This document shows positions 52,640-62,168 of a DNA stretch of 64,000 nucleotides, in pieces. The notes under the pieces are model-generated. The model was not told the DNA's origin. It saw nothing but the letters and a program-made list of their open reading frames with translations, and did no database searches. Positions within the stretch are counted from its first letter, which is position 1. Each line of letters begins with the position of its first letter. Made by a program: the position numbers and the translations under genes. The stretch is from Nocardia amamiensis NBRC 102102. Its GTDB lineage: Bacteria; Actinomycetota; Actinomycetes; Mycobacteriales; Mycobacteriaceae. The stretch is from NCBI RefSeq assembly GCF_001612745.1, contig NZ_BDBA01000050.1, forward strand, positions 1 through 64,000. Reading direction: 5' to 3'.

Positions 52640-53052
52640 CGGTCTTCCTGGACACCAACATTCTGGTGCGCCACTTCACGCAGGATCCACCGGAGATGGG
52701 GAAGCGCGCGACCGCCTTCCTCGCAGAGTCCGACTCATTGCACTTGCCGGACCTGATACTGGCGGAAATGGTGTACGTACTACAGAGCGTCTACCGGGTC
52801 GCGAGGCCACAGGTCGCGGCGCTGTCGCGCGCTCTCGTGGGGACCCGGAATATCGTGACCGACGATCCCGCACTGCTGATCCGCACGATCGACGTCTATG
52901 AGCATCACCGGTTGTCCTTTGCCGACGCCTATCTGGCTGCGCTAGCAGAAGCTGATGCGGGCTCGAGCATCGCTTCGTTCGACAAGGGCATCGATAGGGT
53001 GCAGGGTGTCTGTCGAGTCGAACCCGCTCCGCTCGGAGCTCAGGAGCCTTAA
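52636..53052 (+). CDS. PIN-domain toxin (VapC type)
   Basis: A 138-aa RNase toxin starting at GTG 52636. It has all acidic positions expected of PIN nucleases: VFLDTNILVRHF (Asp6), LILAEMVYVLQSVYRV (Glu), and LSFADAYLAALAEADA (Asp), with SFDKGIDRVQGV near the end. It would cleave RNA, often tRNA in mycobacterial relatives. Intact and coupled to its antitoxin, unlike the broken pair at 12053-12378. Confidence 0.92.
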   Translation: MTVFLDTNILVRHFTQDPPEMGKRATAFLAESDSLHLPDLILAEMVYVLQSVYRVARPQVAALSRALVGTRNIVTDDPALLIRTIDVYEHHRLSFADAYLAALAEADAGSSIASFDKGIDRVQGVCRVEPAPLGAQEP

Positions 53053-53473
53053 GCAGTAAACGTCACTCCGAGTCACAGATTCTTTCGGCGATGTTCGCCA
53101 CACGCGACAGGAGATGTGATGCGCGACACGATCTTCCGAAGGTAGCGGTTCGGTTTCTGTGCAGGGTCGTTTTGGCGGATAGGAACCGTCCAGGTACATT
53201 GGACGTCAGTTATCGACACGTTCGATCGCTACCCAATCCGTTCTACCGAAGACCGTTGGTCGCCGATCCCGCGAGGGTTCGGTCGAAGGTCCGGCGACAT
53301 TGCCGGCGGCCCACGCAGGGAGAGCCGAGGCTGGGAATTGATCCGGGTGCATTACGTCCCGGACCGGTTTTCTGTTGCGCCCCGGAACGCTCTGCGTTCG
53401 GGGCGTTTGTTTTGTCGCCGACCCTGATCGGTAGTTCGCGTGTACGAACCGACCATCAGAGAGGAGGCGAAGT
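53053..53473 (+). promoter_or_regulatory. L10 leader region upstream of rplJ
   Basis: A 421-bp untranslated leader precedes rplJ. It contains several possible stem-loops (including GGTCCGGCGACATTGCCGG around 53290-53312) and ends with a terminator hairpin at 53378-53405. This is the layout of the ribosomal L10 leader, in which L10(L12)4 binding to the leader lowers rplJ-rplL expression. The exact L10-binding kink-turn is not assigned here. Confidence 0.6.
53378..53415 (+). terminator. Attenuator hairpin in the L10 leader
   Basis: Arms CGCCCC-G-GAACGC and GCGTTCGGGGCG pair with one bulged G and a TCT loop (53378-53405), followed by TTTGTTTTG. It lies 58 nt before the rplJ start, inside the leader, so it probably acts as a conditional terminator. 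Confidence 0.75.
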
Positions 53474-54013
53474 ATGGCAAAACCCGAGAAGGTCACCGCG
53501 GTCGCGGAGATCGCGGAGCAGTTCAGGAGCTCGACGGCCACCGTCGTCACGGAATACCGTGGCCTGTCGGTCGGCAAGCTCACCGAGCTGCGGCGCGCGC
53601 TCGGCGCCGACGCCACGTACTCCGTCGCCAAGAACACCCTGGTCAAGCGGGCTGCCGCCGAGGCGGGCGTGGAAGGTCTCGACGATCTGTTCGTCGGCCC
53701 TACCGCGATCACCTTCATCAGCGGTGAGCCGGTCAATGCGGCCAAGGCGCTGAAGACCTTCGCGAAGGACAACAAGGCGCTCGTCATCAAGGGCGGCTAC
53801 ATGGACGGCGCTCCGCTGTCCGTGTCCGAGGTCGAGCGCATCGCCGACCTGGAGACCCGCGAGGTCCTGCTGGCCAAGCTCGCTGGCGCCCTGAAGGGCA
53901 ACCTGGCGAAGGCCGCCGGTCTGTTCAACGCTCCCGCCTCGCAGGTGGCCCGCCTGGCCGCCGCGCTGCAGGAGAAGAAGCAGGCCGAAGAAGGCGGAAC
54001 TGCCGCCGAGTAA
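53474..54013 (+). CDS. rplJ: 50S ribosomal protein L10
   Basis: A 179-aa L10, base of the L7/L12 stalk. It starts [20 protein letters not shown], with [20 protein letters not shown] and [20 protein letters not shown], and the L12-binding helix near the end ([19 protein letters not shown]). Start ATG 53474 with GAGAGGAGG upstream. It forms an operon with rplL behind the attenuated leader. Confidence 0.97.
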   Translation: MAKPEKVTAVAEIAEQFRSSTATVVTEYRGLSVGKLTELRRALGADATYSVAKNTLVKRAAAEAGVEGLDDLFVGPTAITFISGEPVNAAKALKTFAKDNKALVIKGGYMDGAPLSVSEVERIADLETREVLLAKLAGALKGNLAKAAGLFNAPASQVARLAAALQEKKQAEEGGTAAE

Positions 54014-54069
54014 AACCCGTGCGGCAGAACTCGCCCGCATAGACATCAACTACCGAAAGGAACACAACA

Positions 54070-54450
54070 ATGGCCAACGTTGACGAACTGCTCGAGGTCT
54101 TCGGCAACATGACCCTGCTCGAGCTCTCGGACTTCGTGAAGAAGTTCGAGGAGAAGTTCGAGGTCACCGCGGCTGCTCCGGTCGCAGTCGCCGCCGTCGG
54201 CGGTGCCGCCGCTCCGGCCGAGGCCGCCGAGGAGCAGGACGAGTTCGACGTCATCCTCGAGGGTGCAGGCGACAAGAAGATCCAGGTCATCAAGGTGGTC
54301 CGCGAGATCGTCTCCGGCCTGGGCCTGAAGGAAGCCAAGGACCTGGTCGAGAGCGCCCCGAAGCCGATCCTGGAGAAGGTCGCCAAGGAAGCCGCCGAGG
54401 CTGCCAAGGCGAAGCTGGAAGAGGCCGGCGCCAAGGTCGCGGTCAAGTAA
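54070..54450 (+). CDS. rplL: 50S ribosomal protein L7/L12
   Basis: A 126-aa stalk protein. The N-terminal dimerisation helix pair is [20 protein letters not shown], then the Ala-rich hinge ([20 protein letters not shown]), and the C-terminal factor-binding domain ([40 protein letters not shown]). Start ATG 54070 follows GAAAGGAAC. A terminator follows at 54474. Confidence 0.97.
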   Translation: MANVDELLEVFGNMTLLELSDFVKKFEEKFEVTAAAPVAVAAVGGAAAPAEAAEEQDEFDVILEGAGDKKIQVIKVVREIVSGLGLKEAKDLVESAPKPILEKVAKEAAEAAKAKLEEAGAKVAVK

Positions 54451-54473
54451 TTCCAGACCGAAATACGCGAGCG

Positions 54474-54510
54474 GGCGGTCCCCATTGGGGGCCGTCCGTT
54501 TGTTATTTTT
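54474..54510 (+). terminator. Terminator after rplL
   Basis: A GC-rich stem (GGCGGTCCCC pairing with GGGGGCCGTC, including G-T pairs) with an ATT loop, followed by CGTTTGTTATTTTT. This is an intrinsic terminator 23 nt after the rplL stop. Confidence 0.85.
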
Positions 54511-54713
54511 CCGCAACATTTTGCTCTTTTTTCGGACCTCGGCACTGTTTCGAATACAAACGGCTTTGCGGGGTTACTCTTCAGTCAAGTAGGGGTGTGC
54601 CCCGTCTCTCTCATGGGTTACAGTGACCGCACCCACTGTGACGTGAAGCACCGTGATGACCGAGCGCGCGGTTCCGCCGGTGGGCAGCTCGTTGAGAAAT
54701 TGTGGAGGTTGGC

Positions 54714-55793
54714 GTGGGCGTCGAGGTCAGGACCGAAGGTGTAACCAAGTCCTTCGGTTCGCAGCGAATTTGGCAGGATGTGTCTTTGACGTTGCCATCG
54801 GGCGAAGTGAGCGCGCTGCTCGGCCCGTCGGGCACCGGTAAGTCGGTGTTCCTCAAGTCGCTGATCGGTCTCTTGCGTCCGGAGCGCGGCTCCATCTACA
54901 TCGACGGCACGGATATCACCACCTGCTCCAACAAGGAGCTCTACGAGATTCGCAAGCTATTCGGCGTGCTGTTCCAGGACGGTGCGCTGTTCGGCTCGAT
55001 GAACCTCTTCGACAACGTGGCCTTCCCGCTGCGCGAGCACACCAAGAAGAGCGAATCCGAGATCAAGAAGATCGTGATGGAGAAGCTGGAGCTGACCGGT
55101 CTGCTCGGGGCCGAGGGCAAGCTGCCCGGCGAGATCTCCGGTGGTATGCGCAAGCGCGCCGGGCTGGCCCGCGCCCTGGTGCTGGATCCGCAGATCATTC
55201 TCGTCGACGAGCCCGACTCCGGTCTGGACCCGGTGCGCACGTCGTATCTGAGCCAGCTGCTGATCGATATCAACGCCCAGATCGACGCCACGATCCTGAT
55301 CGTCACGCACAACATCAACCTGGCCCGTACCGTGCCGGACAACATCGGCATGCTCTTCCGTCGCCAGCTGGTCATGTTCGGCCCGCGCGAGGTGTTGCTG
55401 ACGTCGGAGGAGCCGGTGGTCAAGCAGTTCCTCAACGGCCGGATGATCGGCCCGATCGGCATGTCCGAGGAGAAGGACGAGGCCCAGATGGCACGCGAGC
55501 AAGCGCTGGTGGACGCCGGGCACCACCATGGCGGCGCCGAGGAGGTCGAGGGCATCATTCCGCAGATGCGGGCCACGCCGGGTATGCCGGTGCGGCAGGC
55601 GGTACTGCGGCGTAAAGAGCGCGTCCGGGAGATCATGCACACCCTGCCGCACGCGGCTCAGGTGGCGATTCGCGAGTCACTTGCTGAGAACGATGACACG
55701 CAGGTGGTGGCGTACAACAGTAGCGGCGACCTGGCGAGTTATCCGGGCGGCGCGTACGACGCCACCGTGCGACACAACACAACTAACGGGTAA
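54714..55793 (+). CDS. mceG: Mce transporter ATPase MceG (Mkl)
   Basis: A 359-aa ABC ATPase that powers Mce lipid importers. Walker A GPSGTGKS begins at residue 37, the signature is EISGGMRKRAGLARAL and Walker B is IILVDEPDSGLDPVRT. A C-terminal extension (~110 residues; IIPQMRATPGMPVRQAVLRR, REIMHTLPHAAQVAIRESL) is typical of MceG. Start GTG 54714 is chosen because GGAGG lies 5 nt upstream; GTG 54702 overlaps that site. In M. tuberculosis this gene follows rplL but is not joined to mce genes. Here it heads the yrbE-mce operon, with an 11-bp gap. Confidence 0.95.
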   Translation: MGVEVRTEGVTKSFGSQRIWQDVSLTLPSGEVSALLGPSGTGKSVFLKSLIGLLRPERGSIYIDGTDITTCSNKELYEIRKLFGVLFQDGALFGSMNLFDNVAFPLREHTKKSESEIKKIVMEKLELTGLLGAEGKLPGEISGGMRKRAGLARALVLDPQIILVDEPDSGLDPVRTSYLSQLLIDINAQIDATILIVTHNINLARTVPDNIGMLFRRQLVMFGPREVLLTSEEPVVKQFLNGRMIGPIGMSEEKDEAQMAREQALVDAGHHHGGAEEVEGIIPQMRATPGMPVRQAVLRRKERVREIMHTLPHAAQVAIRESLAENDDTQVVAYNSSGDLASYPGGAYDATVRHNTTNG

Positions 55794-55804
55794 CATCTGC
55801 GATC

Positions 55805-56599
55805 GTGACTTCCACCCTGGCGCGATTGCGAGCTCCACTGGAGTCGGGGTTTGCCCAGGCCGGCAACATCTTTGCGCTGTTCATCGATGTTCTTCGCAAG
55901 ACATTCCGTCGGCCCTTCGAGTGGCGGGAGTTCATCGAGCAGTCGTGGTTCATCGCGAGTGTTTCGATCCTGCCCAGCGCACTGGTCGCGATTCCGTTCG
56001 GTGCGGTCGTGGCATTGCAAACCGGCTCGCTCATCAAACAGTTGGGCGCTGAATCCTTCACTGGCGCAACCAGCGTGCTGGCCACCGTCCAGCAGGCGGC
56101 TCCGGTCGTCACGGCGCTGATCATCGCGGGCGCGGCCGGGTCGGCGGTAGCCGCCGATCTCGGCTCGCGCACCATCCGCGAGGAGATCGACGCCATGGAG
56201 GTGCTCGGCGTCGATCCGGTGCGCAAGCTCGTCGTACCGCGCGTGCTCGGCATGATGCTGGTGGCGCTGCTGCTCAACGGCCTGGTGTCGGTGGTCGGCA
56301 TCGCGGGCGGCTACTTCTTCAACGTGCTGCTGCAAGGCGGAACGCCCGGCGCCTACCTGGCGTCGTTCTCCGCGCTCGCTCAGCTGCCGGACCTGTGGAT
56401 CGGCGAGATCAAGGCAGCGGTATTCGGCCTCATCGCCGGTGTGATCGCCGCGTACAAGGGATTGCATCCCAAAGGGGGGCCGAAAGGAGTCGGTGACGCG
56501 GTGAACCAATCCGTGGTGATCACATTCATGGTGCTGTTCTTCGTGAACCTCATCCTGACCCTGGTTTACCTACAAGTCGTCCCAGCCAAGGGTGCCTGA
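55805..56599 (+). CDS. yrbEA: Mce locus permease YrbEA (MlaE family)
   Basis: A 264-aa MlaE-type permease with five or six helices. It contains FEWREFIEQSWFIASVSILP, the MlaE signature region SRTIREEIDAMEVLGVDPVR and LVVPRVLGMMLVALLLNGLV. It pairs with YrbEB to make the membrane core driven by MceG. Start GTG 55805, 11 bp after mceG. First of the two permeases. Confidence 0.95.
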   Translation: MTSTLARLRAPLESGFAQAGNIFALFIDVLRKTFRRPFEWREFIEQSWFIASVSILPSALVAIPFGAVVALQTGSLIKQLGAESFTGATSVLATVQQAAPVVTALIIAGAAGSAVAADLGSRTIREEIDAMEVLGVDPVRKLVVPRVLGMMLVALLLNGLVSVVGIAGGYFFNVLLQGGTPGAYLASFSALAQLPDLWIGEIKAAVFGLIAGVIAAYKGLHPKGGPKGVGDAVNQSVVITFMVLFFVNLILTLVYLQVVPAKGA

Positions 56600-56602
56600 T
56601 CG

Positions 56603-57466
56603 ATGGCCACGTCATATCGCACCCCGGTCGCCAGGTCGATGCGGCGGGCCGGGGAAGTAATCCGCATGCCGCTGAACGTCATCGATCGCGCGGGCGACCA
56701 GATGTCGTTCTACTCCCGGGCCATCGCCTGGATCCCGCGCACCGCCGTGCACTACCGCAAGGAGGTCATGCGGCTGCTCGCCGAAGTCACCTTCGGCACC
56801 GGCGCGCTCGCGGTGATCGGCGGAACCATCGGCGTCATCGTGTTCATGTCCGGCTCGGTCGGCGTCGTCGTCGGCCTGCAGGGCTTCAAGGCGCTCGACG
56901 CACTCGGCAGCTCGGCGCTCACCGGCTTCCTCACCGCCTACATCAATACCCGTGAGATCGCACCGCTGGTCGCCGCGCTGGCGCTGTCGGCGACGGTCGG
57001 CTGCGGTTTCACCGCGCAGCTGGGCGCCATGCGGATCTCCGAGGAGATCGACGCACTCGAGGTGATGGCGGTGCCCGGCATCCCGTTCCTGGTCACCAGC
57101 CGGGTGATCGCGGGATTCCTCGCGGTGATCCCGCTGTACATCGTGGGCCTGCTCGGCACGTTCCTGGCCTCGCGAATGGTGAGCATCTGGTTCAACGGGC
57201 AGTCCAGCGGGTCCTATGACCACTATTTCAGTCTCTTCCTGCCACCGGAGGACGTGCTCTATTCGTTCCTCAAGGTGCTGGTCTTCGCCTTCGTGATCAT
57301 CATGGTGCACTGCTACTACGGCTTCCACGCCACCGGCGGACCCGCCGGCGTCGGCGTCGCGGTCGGTCGCGCGGTCCGCGCCGCGATCGTGCTGGTGAAC
57401 ATCCTGGATTTCTTCCTCAGCCTCGCGATCTGGGGCACCACGACCACGGTGCGGGTGGCCGGATGA
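56603..57466 (+). CDS. yrbEB: Mce locus permease YrbEB (MlaE family)
   Basis: A 287-aa second permease. It has the same MlaE motif (MRISEEIDALEVMAVPGIPF) and LVTSRVIAGFLAVIPLYIVG, with a longer N-terminal cytoplasmic part (MPLNVIDRAGDQMSFYSRAI). Start ATG 56603, 3 bp after yrbEA. Its stop overlaps the mceA start (ATGA). Confidence 0.95.
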   Translation: MATSYRTPVARSMRRAGEVIRMPLNVIDRAGDQMSFYSRAIAWIPRTAVHYRKEVMRLLAEVTFGTGALAVIGGTIGVIVFMSGSVGVVVGLQGFKALDALGSSALTGFLTAYINTREIAPLVAALALSATVGCGFTAQLGAMRISEEIDALEVMAVPGIPFLVTSRVIAGFLAVIPLYIVGLLGTFLASRMVSIWFNGQSSGSYDHYFSLFLPPEDVLYSFLKVLVFAFVIIMVHCYYGFHATGGPAGVGVAVGRAVRAAIVLVNILDFFLSLAIWGTTTTVRVAG

Positions 57467-58815
57467 CCCGCGGCGGCCAGGCCTGGCGTTCTACGCAGAA
57501 GCTGCGCGTCCGGGTGCTGGGCATCGCGTTCTTCGCCGTGGTGGCACTGTTCCTGTGGACGACGGTCGCGATCTACAACAAGCAGTTCGTGCAGACCGTG
57601 CAGGTCGATCTGATCACCGACACGGTGGGCAACGCGCTGACCCGCAACGCGGACGTGAAGGCCCGCGGCGTCACTGTCGGCGAGGTGCGCTCGAGCCGTT
57701 CCGAGGGTGGCGAGGTGACGTTGCGCCTGGCCATCGATCCGGACAAGGCGGAAAAGATTCCGGTCAACGCGACCGCGCGGCTGTTGCCCAAGACGCTGTT
57801 CGGTGAGCGCTATGTGGACCTGGTGATCCCGGAGGACCCGAGTCCGAAGCACCTGACCGACGGCGTGACGCTGCATCAGGACGTCAGCGGCAACGCCATC
57901 GAGCTGAGCAAGCTGCTCGATGACCTGCTGCCGCTGCTGCAGGCGATTCCGCCGCAGGACCTCGCCGCCACCCTGGGCGCGCTGTCCCAGGCTCTGGCCG
58001 GTCAGGGCACCGCGCTCGGCCAGAGCGTGGACAAGCTGGACGAGATCTTCCGTCAAGTCAACGGCGTGCTTCCCGATCTGCAAGCCGACCTGCGCAGCTT
58101 CGCCGAGGTCGCCGCCACGTACTCCGACGCGGCCCCGCAGCTGATCCAGGCGCTGGACAATCTGCGGACCACCAACGCGACGATCGTGCAGCGGCGCACC
58201 GATATCGATGTGCTCTACGCGACGCTGACGCCATCTTCGGCGACCACCACCGAGTTCCTGATCGCCAACCGCGACAACATCATCGACGTGGCCGCCGACT
58301 CGCGTCCGGCACTGGAACAGCTTGCCTACTACTCACCGAACTTCGCCTGCTCATTCGCGAACTTCGCGCAGTTGAAGCCACGCATCGACAAGATCTTCGG
58401 CAAGGGCACCGATCGGCCCGGCTCGCGCGTCACCGTCGAGCTGTCCAATACTCGCGGCAAGTACCTGCCCAACCAGGACGAACCGCGCTGGCTGGACACC
58501 AGGGGGCCGTGGTGCATCCCCGAGATGCCGTTGGGTGTCGACCCCGGCCAGTACACGGGCGGCCCGAACAACGACGGGTCCTACGCGGTGCCCAGCCGCA
58601 ACCCCGGTGACCAGGAGACCGGCAATCTGGAGCCACCGCAGTTCGGCGTCTACCCGGCGAGCAAAATGCCCACGATCGCCGGTTCGCCGATGGAGCAGCA
58701 GTCGCTCGGCGCGATCTACGGCGCGGCCAATGGTGTCGCGCCGGATCAGGTGCCCGGCTGGGTGACCCGGGCTGGTGCGCCCGCGTTCCGCGGAAGCGAG
58801 GTGAGCGTGCGATGA
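57463..58815 (+). CDS. mceA: Mce family protein MceA
   Basis: A 450-aa exported MCE protein, first of six. An N-terminal helix (VLGIAFFAVVALFLWTTVAI) anchors it. The MlaD-like domain is DLITDTVGNALTRNADVKAR, GVTVGEVRSSRSEGGEVTLR, with LLPKTLFGERYVDLVIPED. A long helical region and a Pro/Asp-rich C-terminal tail follow. Such proteins assemble into a hexameric tube that guides lipid (sterol or fatty acid) import. Starts at ATG 57463. Confidence 0.94.
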   Translation: MTRGGQAWRSTQKLRVRVLGIAFFAVVALFLWTTVAIYNKQFVQTVQVDLITDTVGNALTRNADVKARGVTVGEVRSSRSEGGEVTLRLAIDPDKAEKIPVNATARLLPKTLFGERYVDLVIPEDPSPKHLTDGVTLHQDVSGNAIELSKLLDDLLPLLQAIPPQDLAATLGALSQALAGQGTALGQSVDKLDEIFRQVNGVLPDLQADLRSFAEVAATYSDAAPQLIQALDNLRTTNATIVQRRTDIDVLYATLTPSSATTTEFLIANRDNIIDVAADSRPALEQLAYYSPNFACSFANFAQLKPRIDKIFGKGTDRPGSRVTVELSNTRGKYLPNQDEPRWLDTRGPWCIPEMPLGVDPGQYTGGPNNDGSYAVPSRNPGDQETGNLEPPQFGVYPASKMPTIAGSPMEQQSLGAIYGAANGVAPDQVPGWVTRAGAPAFRGSEVSVR

Positions 58816-59888
58816 GGCAGCCGTTGCGTGGCCTGGGCGGGCCACTGGCCAAGCTGATCATCTTCGCGGTGGTGACCTTGTTCGTGACCACCATGCTCGC
58901 GTTGTCCATCGCCAACTACAGCCGCGGCGGCACCGGGTTCAAGGCCAGATTCAGCGACGTCACCTCGCTCAATCGGGGTGACGAGGTGCGCATCGCCGGC
59001 GTGCGGGTCGGCAAGGTCACCGATGTGCGGATCGTGGACAAGCGCCTGGCCGAGGTGGAGTTCGATCTCACCGACCGGGACTGGTTGCCCGCGTCGACCA
59101 CCGCGACGATCAGGTACCGCAACTTGGTCGGTCAGCGCTACATCGCTTTGGAACAAGGGACCGGGGAGCAGGGCCGCAAACTGACCGAGGGCGCCACCAT
59201 CCCGTTGGAGCGCACCAAGCCCGCGTTGAACCTCACCACCTTGTTCAACGGCTTCCGGCCGCTGTTCCGCACGCTGACCGCCGAGGACGTGAACAAGCTG
59301 TCCTTCGAGATCATCCAGGTCTTCCAGGGCGAGCAGGGCACGATCCACGACCTGGTCGCGACCACGGCGAATCTGACCAACAGGATCGCGGACAAGGACG
59401 CCGTGATCGGTGAGCTGACCCGGAACCTGACCGCCGTGCTGGACACGGTCAACCAGCGCGACGACCAGTTCGACCAGTTGATCGTGAACACCGAGGCGCT
59501 GATCAGCGGTCTGGCCGCGGAACGCGACACCATCGGGCGCTCGGTGACCTCGCTCGCCGACCTGACCTCGGCCACATCCGATCTGCTGGTGCCGGTCCGT
59601 CCGACGCTGCAAGGCTCGATCGCCGGCCTGAGCCAGCTGACCGGCACCCTCGACGAACGCCAGGACGAGGTGAACGAAGCGCTGTACAACCTGCCGATCA
59701 AGATGGAGAAGCTCGGCCGCGCCGGCAGCTACGGCTCCTGGTTCCAGTTCTATCTCTGTGGCATCGATATCGTCGTCGGTCCGGGCGCGGTCGACGCGCC
59801 GCAGCTCAACCTGCCCGCCGGGATGCCAACGATCAACCAGCCGCTGTACACCAACGCGGCGCCCCGCTGCCAGGGGAAGGCTCGCTGA
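58812..59888 (+). CDS. mceB: Mce family protein MceB
   Basis: A 358-aa MCE protein. It has one N-terminal helix (LIIFAVVTLFVTTMLALSIA), the MCE domain (FKARFSDVTSLNRGDEVRIA, GVRVGKVTDVRIVDKRLAEV, YRNLVGQRYIALEQGTGEQG) and an extended helical part (TTLFNGFRPLFRTLTAEDVN). The end has two cysteines (QFYLCGID; APRCQGKAR). Coupled to mceA by ATGA and to mceC by TGATG. Confidence 0.94.
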   Translation: MRQPLRGLGGPLAKLIIFAVVTLFVTTMLALSIANYSRGGTGFKARFSDVTSLNRGDEVRIAGVRVGKVTDVRIVDKRLAEVEFDLTDRDWLPASTTATIRYRNLVGQRYIALEQGTGEQGRKLTEGATIPLERTKPALNLTTLFNGFRPLFRTLTAEDVNKLSFEIIQVFQGEQGTIHDLVATTANLTNRIADKDAVIGELTRNLTAVLDTVNQRDDQFDQLIVNTEALISGLAAERDTIGRSVTSLADLTSATSDLLVPVRPTLQGSIAGLSQLTGTLDERQDEVNEALYNLPIKMEKLGRAGSYGSWFQFYLCGIDIVVGPGAVDAPQLNLPAGMPTINQPLYTNAAPRCQGKAR

Positions 59889-60898
59889 TGGAAGATCGCA
59901 ACCTACTCGGCAAACGCAGCCCGGCGTTCATGGGCGCGCTCGGCCTCGCCATCGTGCTCCTGGTGACGGTGTCGGCGTTCTTCCTCGACCGGCTGCCCAT
60001 CATCGGGGCGGGCACCAAGTACACCGCGGAGTTCACCGAGGCCGCGGGCCTGAAGCGGGGCAACGAAGTCCGGATCGCAGGCGTCAAGGTCGGTGCGGTG
60101 TCCGATGTCCGGCTCGACGGCGACCGCGTCGTCGTGGATTTCCGTACCCAGGACGCGTGGATCGGCAACGAGACCACCGCGTCGATCCAGATCAAGACCC
60201 TGCTCGGGCAGAAGTATCTGGCGCTGGACCCGAGGGGATCCAAGCCCGCCGACCCGGACAAGCGAATTCCGCTCTCGCGCACGGTGTCTCCGTACGACGT
60301 GGTGGACGCTTTCACCGACGCTGCCCGCAATATCGACCAGATCGACACCGCGCAGCTGGCCCGCAGCATGCAGGTGCTGTCGGAGGCGTTCGCGACGACG
60401 CCGCCGGAGATCCGCGGCTCCATCGACGGTGTGGCCCGGCTGTCGGAGACACTCGCCAAACGCGACCAGGAGCTGAAGAGGCTGTTCGCCGCGACCAGGC
60501 AGACCACCCAGATCCTCGCCGACCGCAACGCCGAGTTCGAGCGGCTGCTGGCCTCCGGCGGTCAGCTGCTCGCCGAGCTGAACATCCGCCAGCGGTCCAT
60601 CTCGCGGCTGCTGGACGGAGCCAGGACGGTGTCGGCGGAGCTGACCGCGCTGGTGCACGACAACGAGGAGCAGATCGGGCCCGCGCTGACCAACCTGCGC
60701 GCCTCGATCGACCTGCTCAACGCCAACCAGCAGAACATCTCCAAGACATTGGAACTCGCGGCGCCCTTCTACGGCCTCTACGCCAACGTGCTCGGCACGG
60801 GCCGCTGGTTCGACGCGGTGATCGTCAACCTGATTCCGCCTGCGCTGCCCGAGATCCCCGGCTACCGTCCGCCGGTCCGCACCCTGGGAGGTAACTGA
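59888..60898 (+). CDS. mceC: Mce family protein MceC
   Basis: A 336-aa MCE protein. Helix ALGLAIVLLVTVSAFFLDRL, MCE domain (YTAEFTEAAGLKRGNEVRIA, GVKVGAVSDVRLDGDRVVVD, IQIKTLLGQKYLALDPRGSK), then a coiled-coil-like helical part (LARSMQVLSEAFATTPPEIR, LAKRDQELKRLFAATRQTTQ). Shorter than MceA or MceD, lacking a long tail. The mceD start follows its stop with a 1-bp gap. Confidence 0.94.
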   Translation: MEDRNLLGKRSPAFMGALGLAIVLLVTVSAFFLDRLPIIGAGTKYTAEFTEAAGLKRGNEVRIAGVKVGAVSDVRLDGDRVVVDFRTQDAWIGNETTASIQIKTLLGQKYLALDPRGSKPADPDKRIPLSRTVSPYDVVDAFTDAARNIDQIDTAQLARSMQVLSEAFATTPPEIRGSIDGVARLSETLAKRDQELKRLFAATRQTTQILADRNAEFERLLASGGQLLAELNIRQRSISRLLDGARTVSAELTALVHDNEEQIGPALTNLRASIDLLNANQQNISKTLELAAPFYGLYANVLGTGRWFDAVIVNLIPPALPEIPGYRPPVRTLGGN

Positions 60899-60899
60899 C

Positions 60900-62168
60900 G
60901 TGGCGGAGAACTGGCGCAGCGATCCCGTCGGCGCGGTGCGCGGTTCCAGCCGTGGCGCCAAGGTGGCCATCGCGTTGGTCGTCGTCCTTGCCGTGCTGGT
61001 GGCCGGAGTGCTGTGGTGGCTGTTCGACCGGCTGACCACCACCAAGATCACCGCCTACTTCGATCGCTCGGTCGGCATCTACGAAGGCTCGGACGTGCGC
61101 ATTCTCGGTGTGCCGGTCGGCTCGGTGGTTTCCGTGGAGCCGCAGGGCGATCAGGTCGAGATCGTCATGAGCGTGGACCGCAAGTACGACGTGCCCGCAG
61201 GCGCGCGAGCCGCGCAGATCACCCCGTCGATCGTGTCGGACCGCTACATCCAGCTGACCCCGGTCTATAAAGACGGCCCGAAGATGCCGCGCAACGGGAC
61301 GATCCCGCGCGATCGCACGGTTACCCCCGTCGAAGTGGATGAGCTGTACAAGAGCATCACCGAACTGTCGGACGCGTTGGGTCCCAAGGGAGCCAACGCC
61401 GATGGCGCGGTGAACGAACTTGTGCGTACCGGCGCGGCAAACCTGGCCGGCAACGGCGAGGCGCTGGCCAACAGCCTCACCCAGTTGTCACGGGCGGCGC
61501 GGTACTTGGCAGACACCCGCGGGGACATTTTCGACACGGTCAAGAATCTGCAAGCCTTCGTCACTATGCTGGCGCAGAACGACCAGCAGGTGCGGCAGTT
61601 CAACGTCCAGTTGGCCGATCTGTCGACGTTCCTCGCCGACGAACGCGAAGATCTCGGCGCCGCATTGCATCTGCTGTCGATCGCGCTGGGTGACATCGCC
61701 CGGTTCATCGACGACAACCGGGATCTGATCGCGAGCAACGCCGAAGGGTTGATCACGCTCACCAAGACACTGGCCGACCAGCGCGCCGACCTGGCCGCCC
61801 TGTTGCCGGTGCTGCCGTTGGCGCTGAGCAATCTGATCAACGTGCACAACGCCGAATCCGGCACCCTCGACATGCGCGCCAACTTCACCGACCTGCAGGA
61901 CCCGTTCGGTGTGGTGTGCAAGATGCTCGACCTGTCCAAGCTGATGCCCGGCGATCCGAAGTTCGAGGCGCTCGGCAGGCAGATGCGGCCGGTTCTCGAC
62001 CACTGCAAGGAAATCACCGACCAGATCACCGCCGGGGTGAAGACCCCGACGCTGATCCTCCCGTTCGGCATTCTCAGCGGCGAGAACCAACAGCGCGACC
62101 CGGTGCCGGGCACGGTGCCCGGCACCGAGTCGGATCGGCTTCCGCCGTCGCAGGGAGGGGACCGATGA
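60900..62168 (+). CDS. mceD: Mce family protein MceD
   Basis: A 422-aa MCE protein. Helix VAIALVVVLAVLVAGVLWWL, MCE domain (ITAYFDRSVGIYEGSDVRIL, GVPVGSVVSVEPQGDQVEIV, ITPSIVSDRYIQLTPVYKDG), helical body (LSRAARYLADTRGDIFDTVK) and a polar, Pro/Thr-rich tail (GTVPGTESDRLPPSQGGDR). Start GTG 60900. Its stop overlaps the mceE start (ATGA). Confidence 0.94.
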   Translation: MAENWRSDPVGAVRGSSRGAKVAIALVVVLAVLVAGVLWWLFDRLTTTKITAYFDRSVGIYEGSDVRILGVPVGSVVSVEPQGDQVEIVMSVDRKYDVPAGARAAQITPSIVSDRYIQLTPVYKDGPKMPRNGTIPRDRTVTPVEVDELYKSITELSDALGPKGANADGAVNELVRTGAANLAGNGEALANSLTQLSRAARYLADTRGDIFDTVKNLQAFVTMLAQNDQQVRQFNVQLADLSTFLADEREDLGAALHLLSIALGDIARFIDDNRDLIASNAEGLITLTKTLADQRADLAALLPVLPLALSNLINVHNAESGTLDMRANFTDLQDPFGVVCKMLDLSKLMPGDPKFEALGRQMRPVLDHCKEITDQITAGVKTPTLILPFGILSGENQQRDPVPGTVPGTESDRLPPSQGGDR

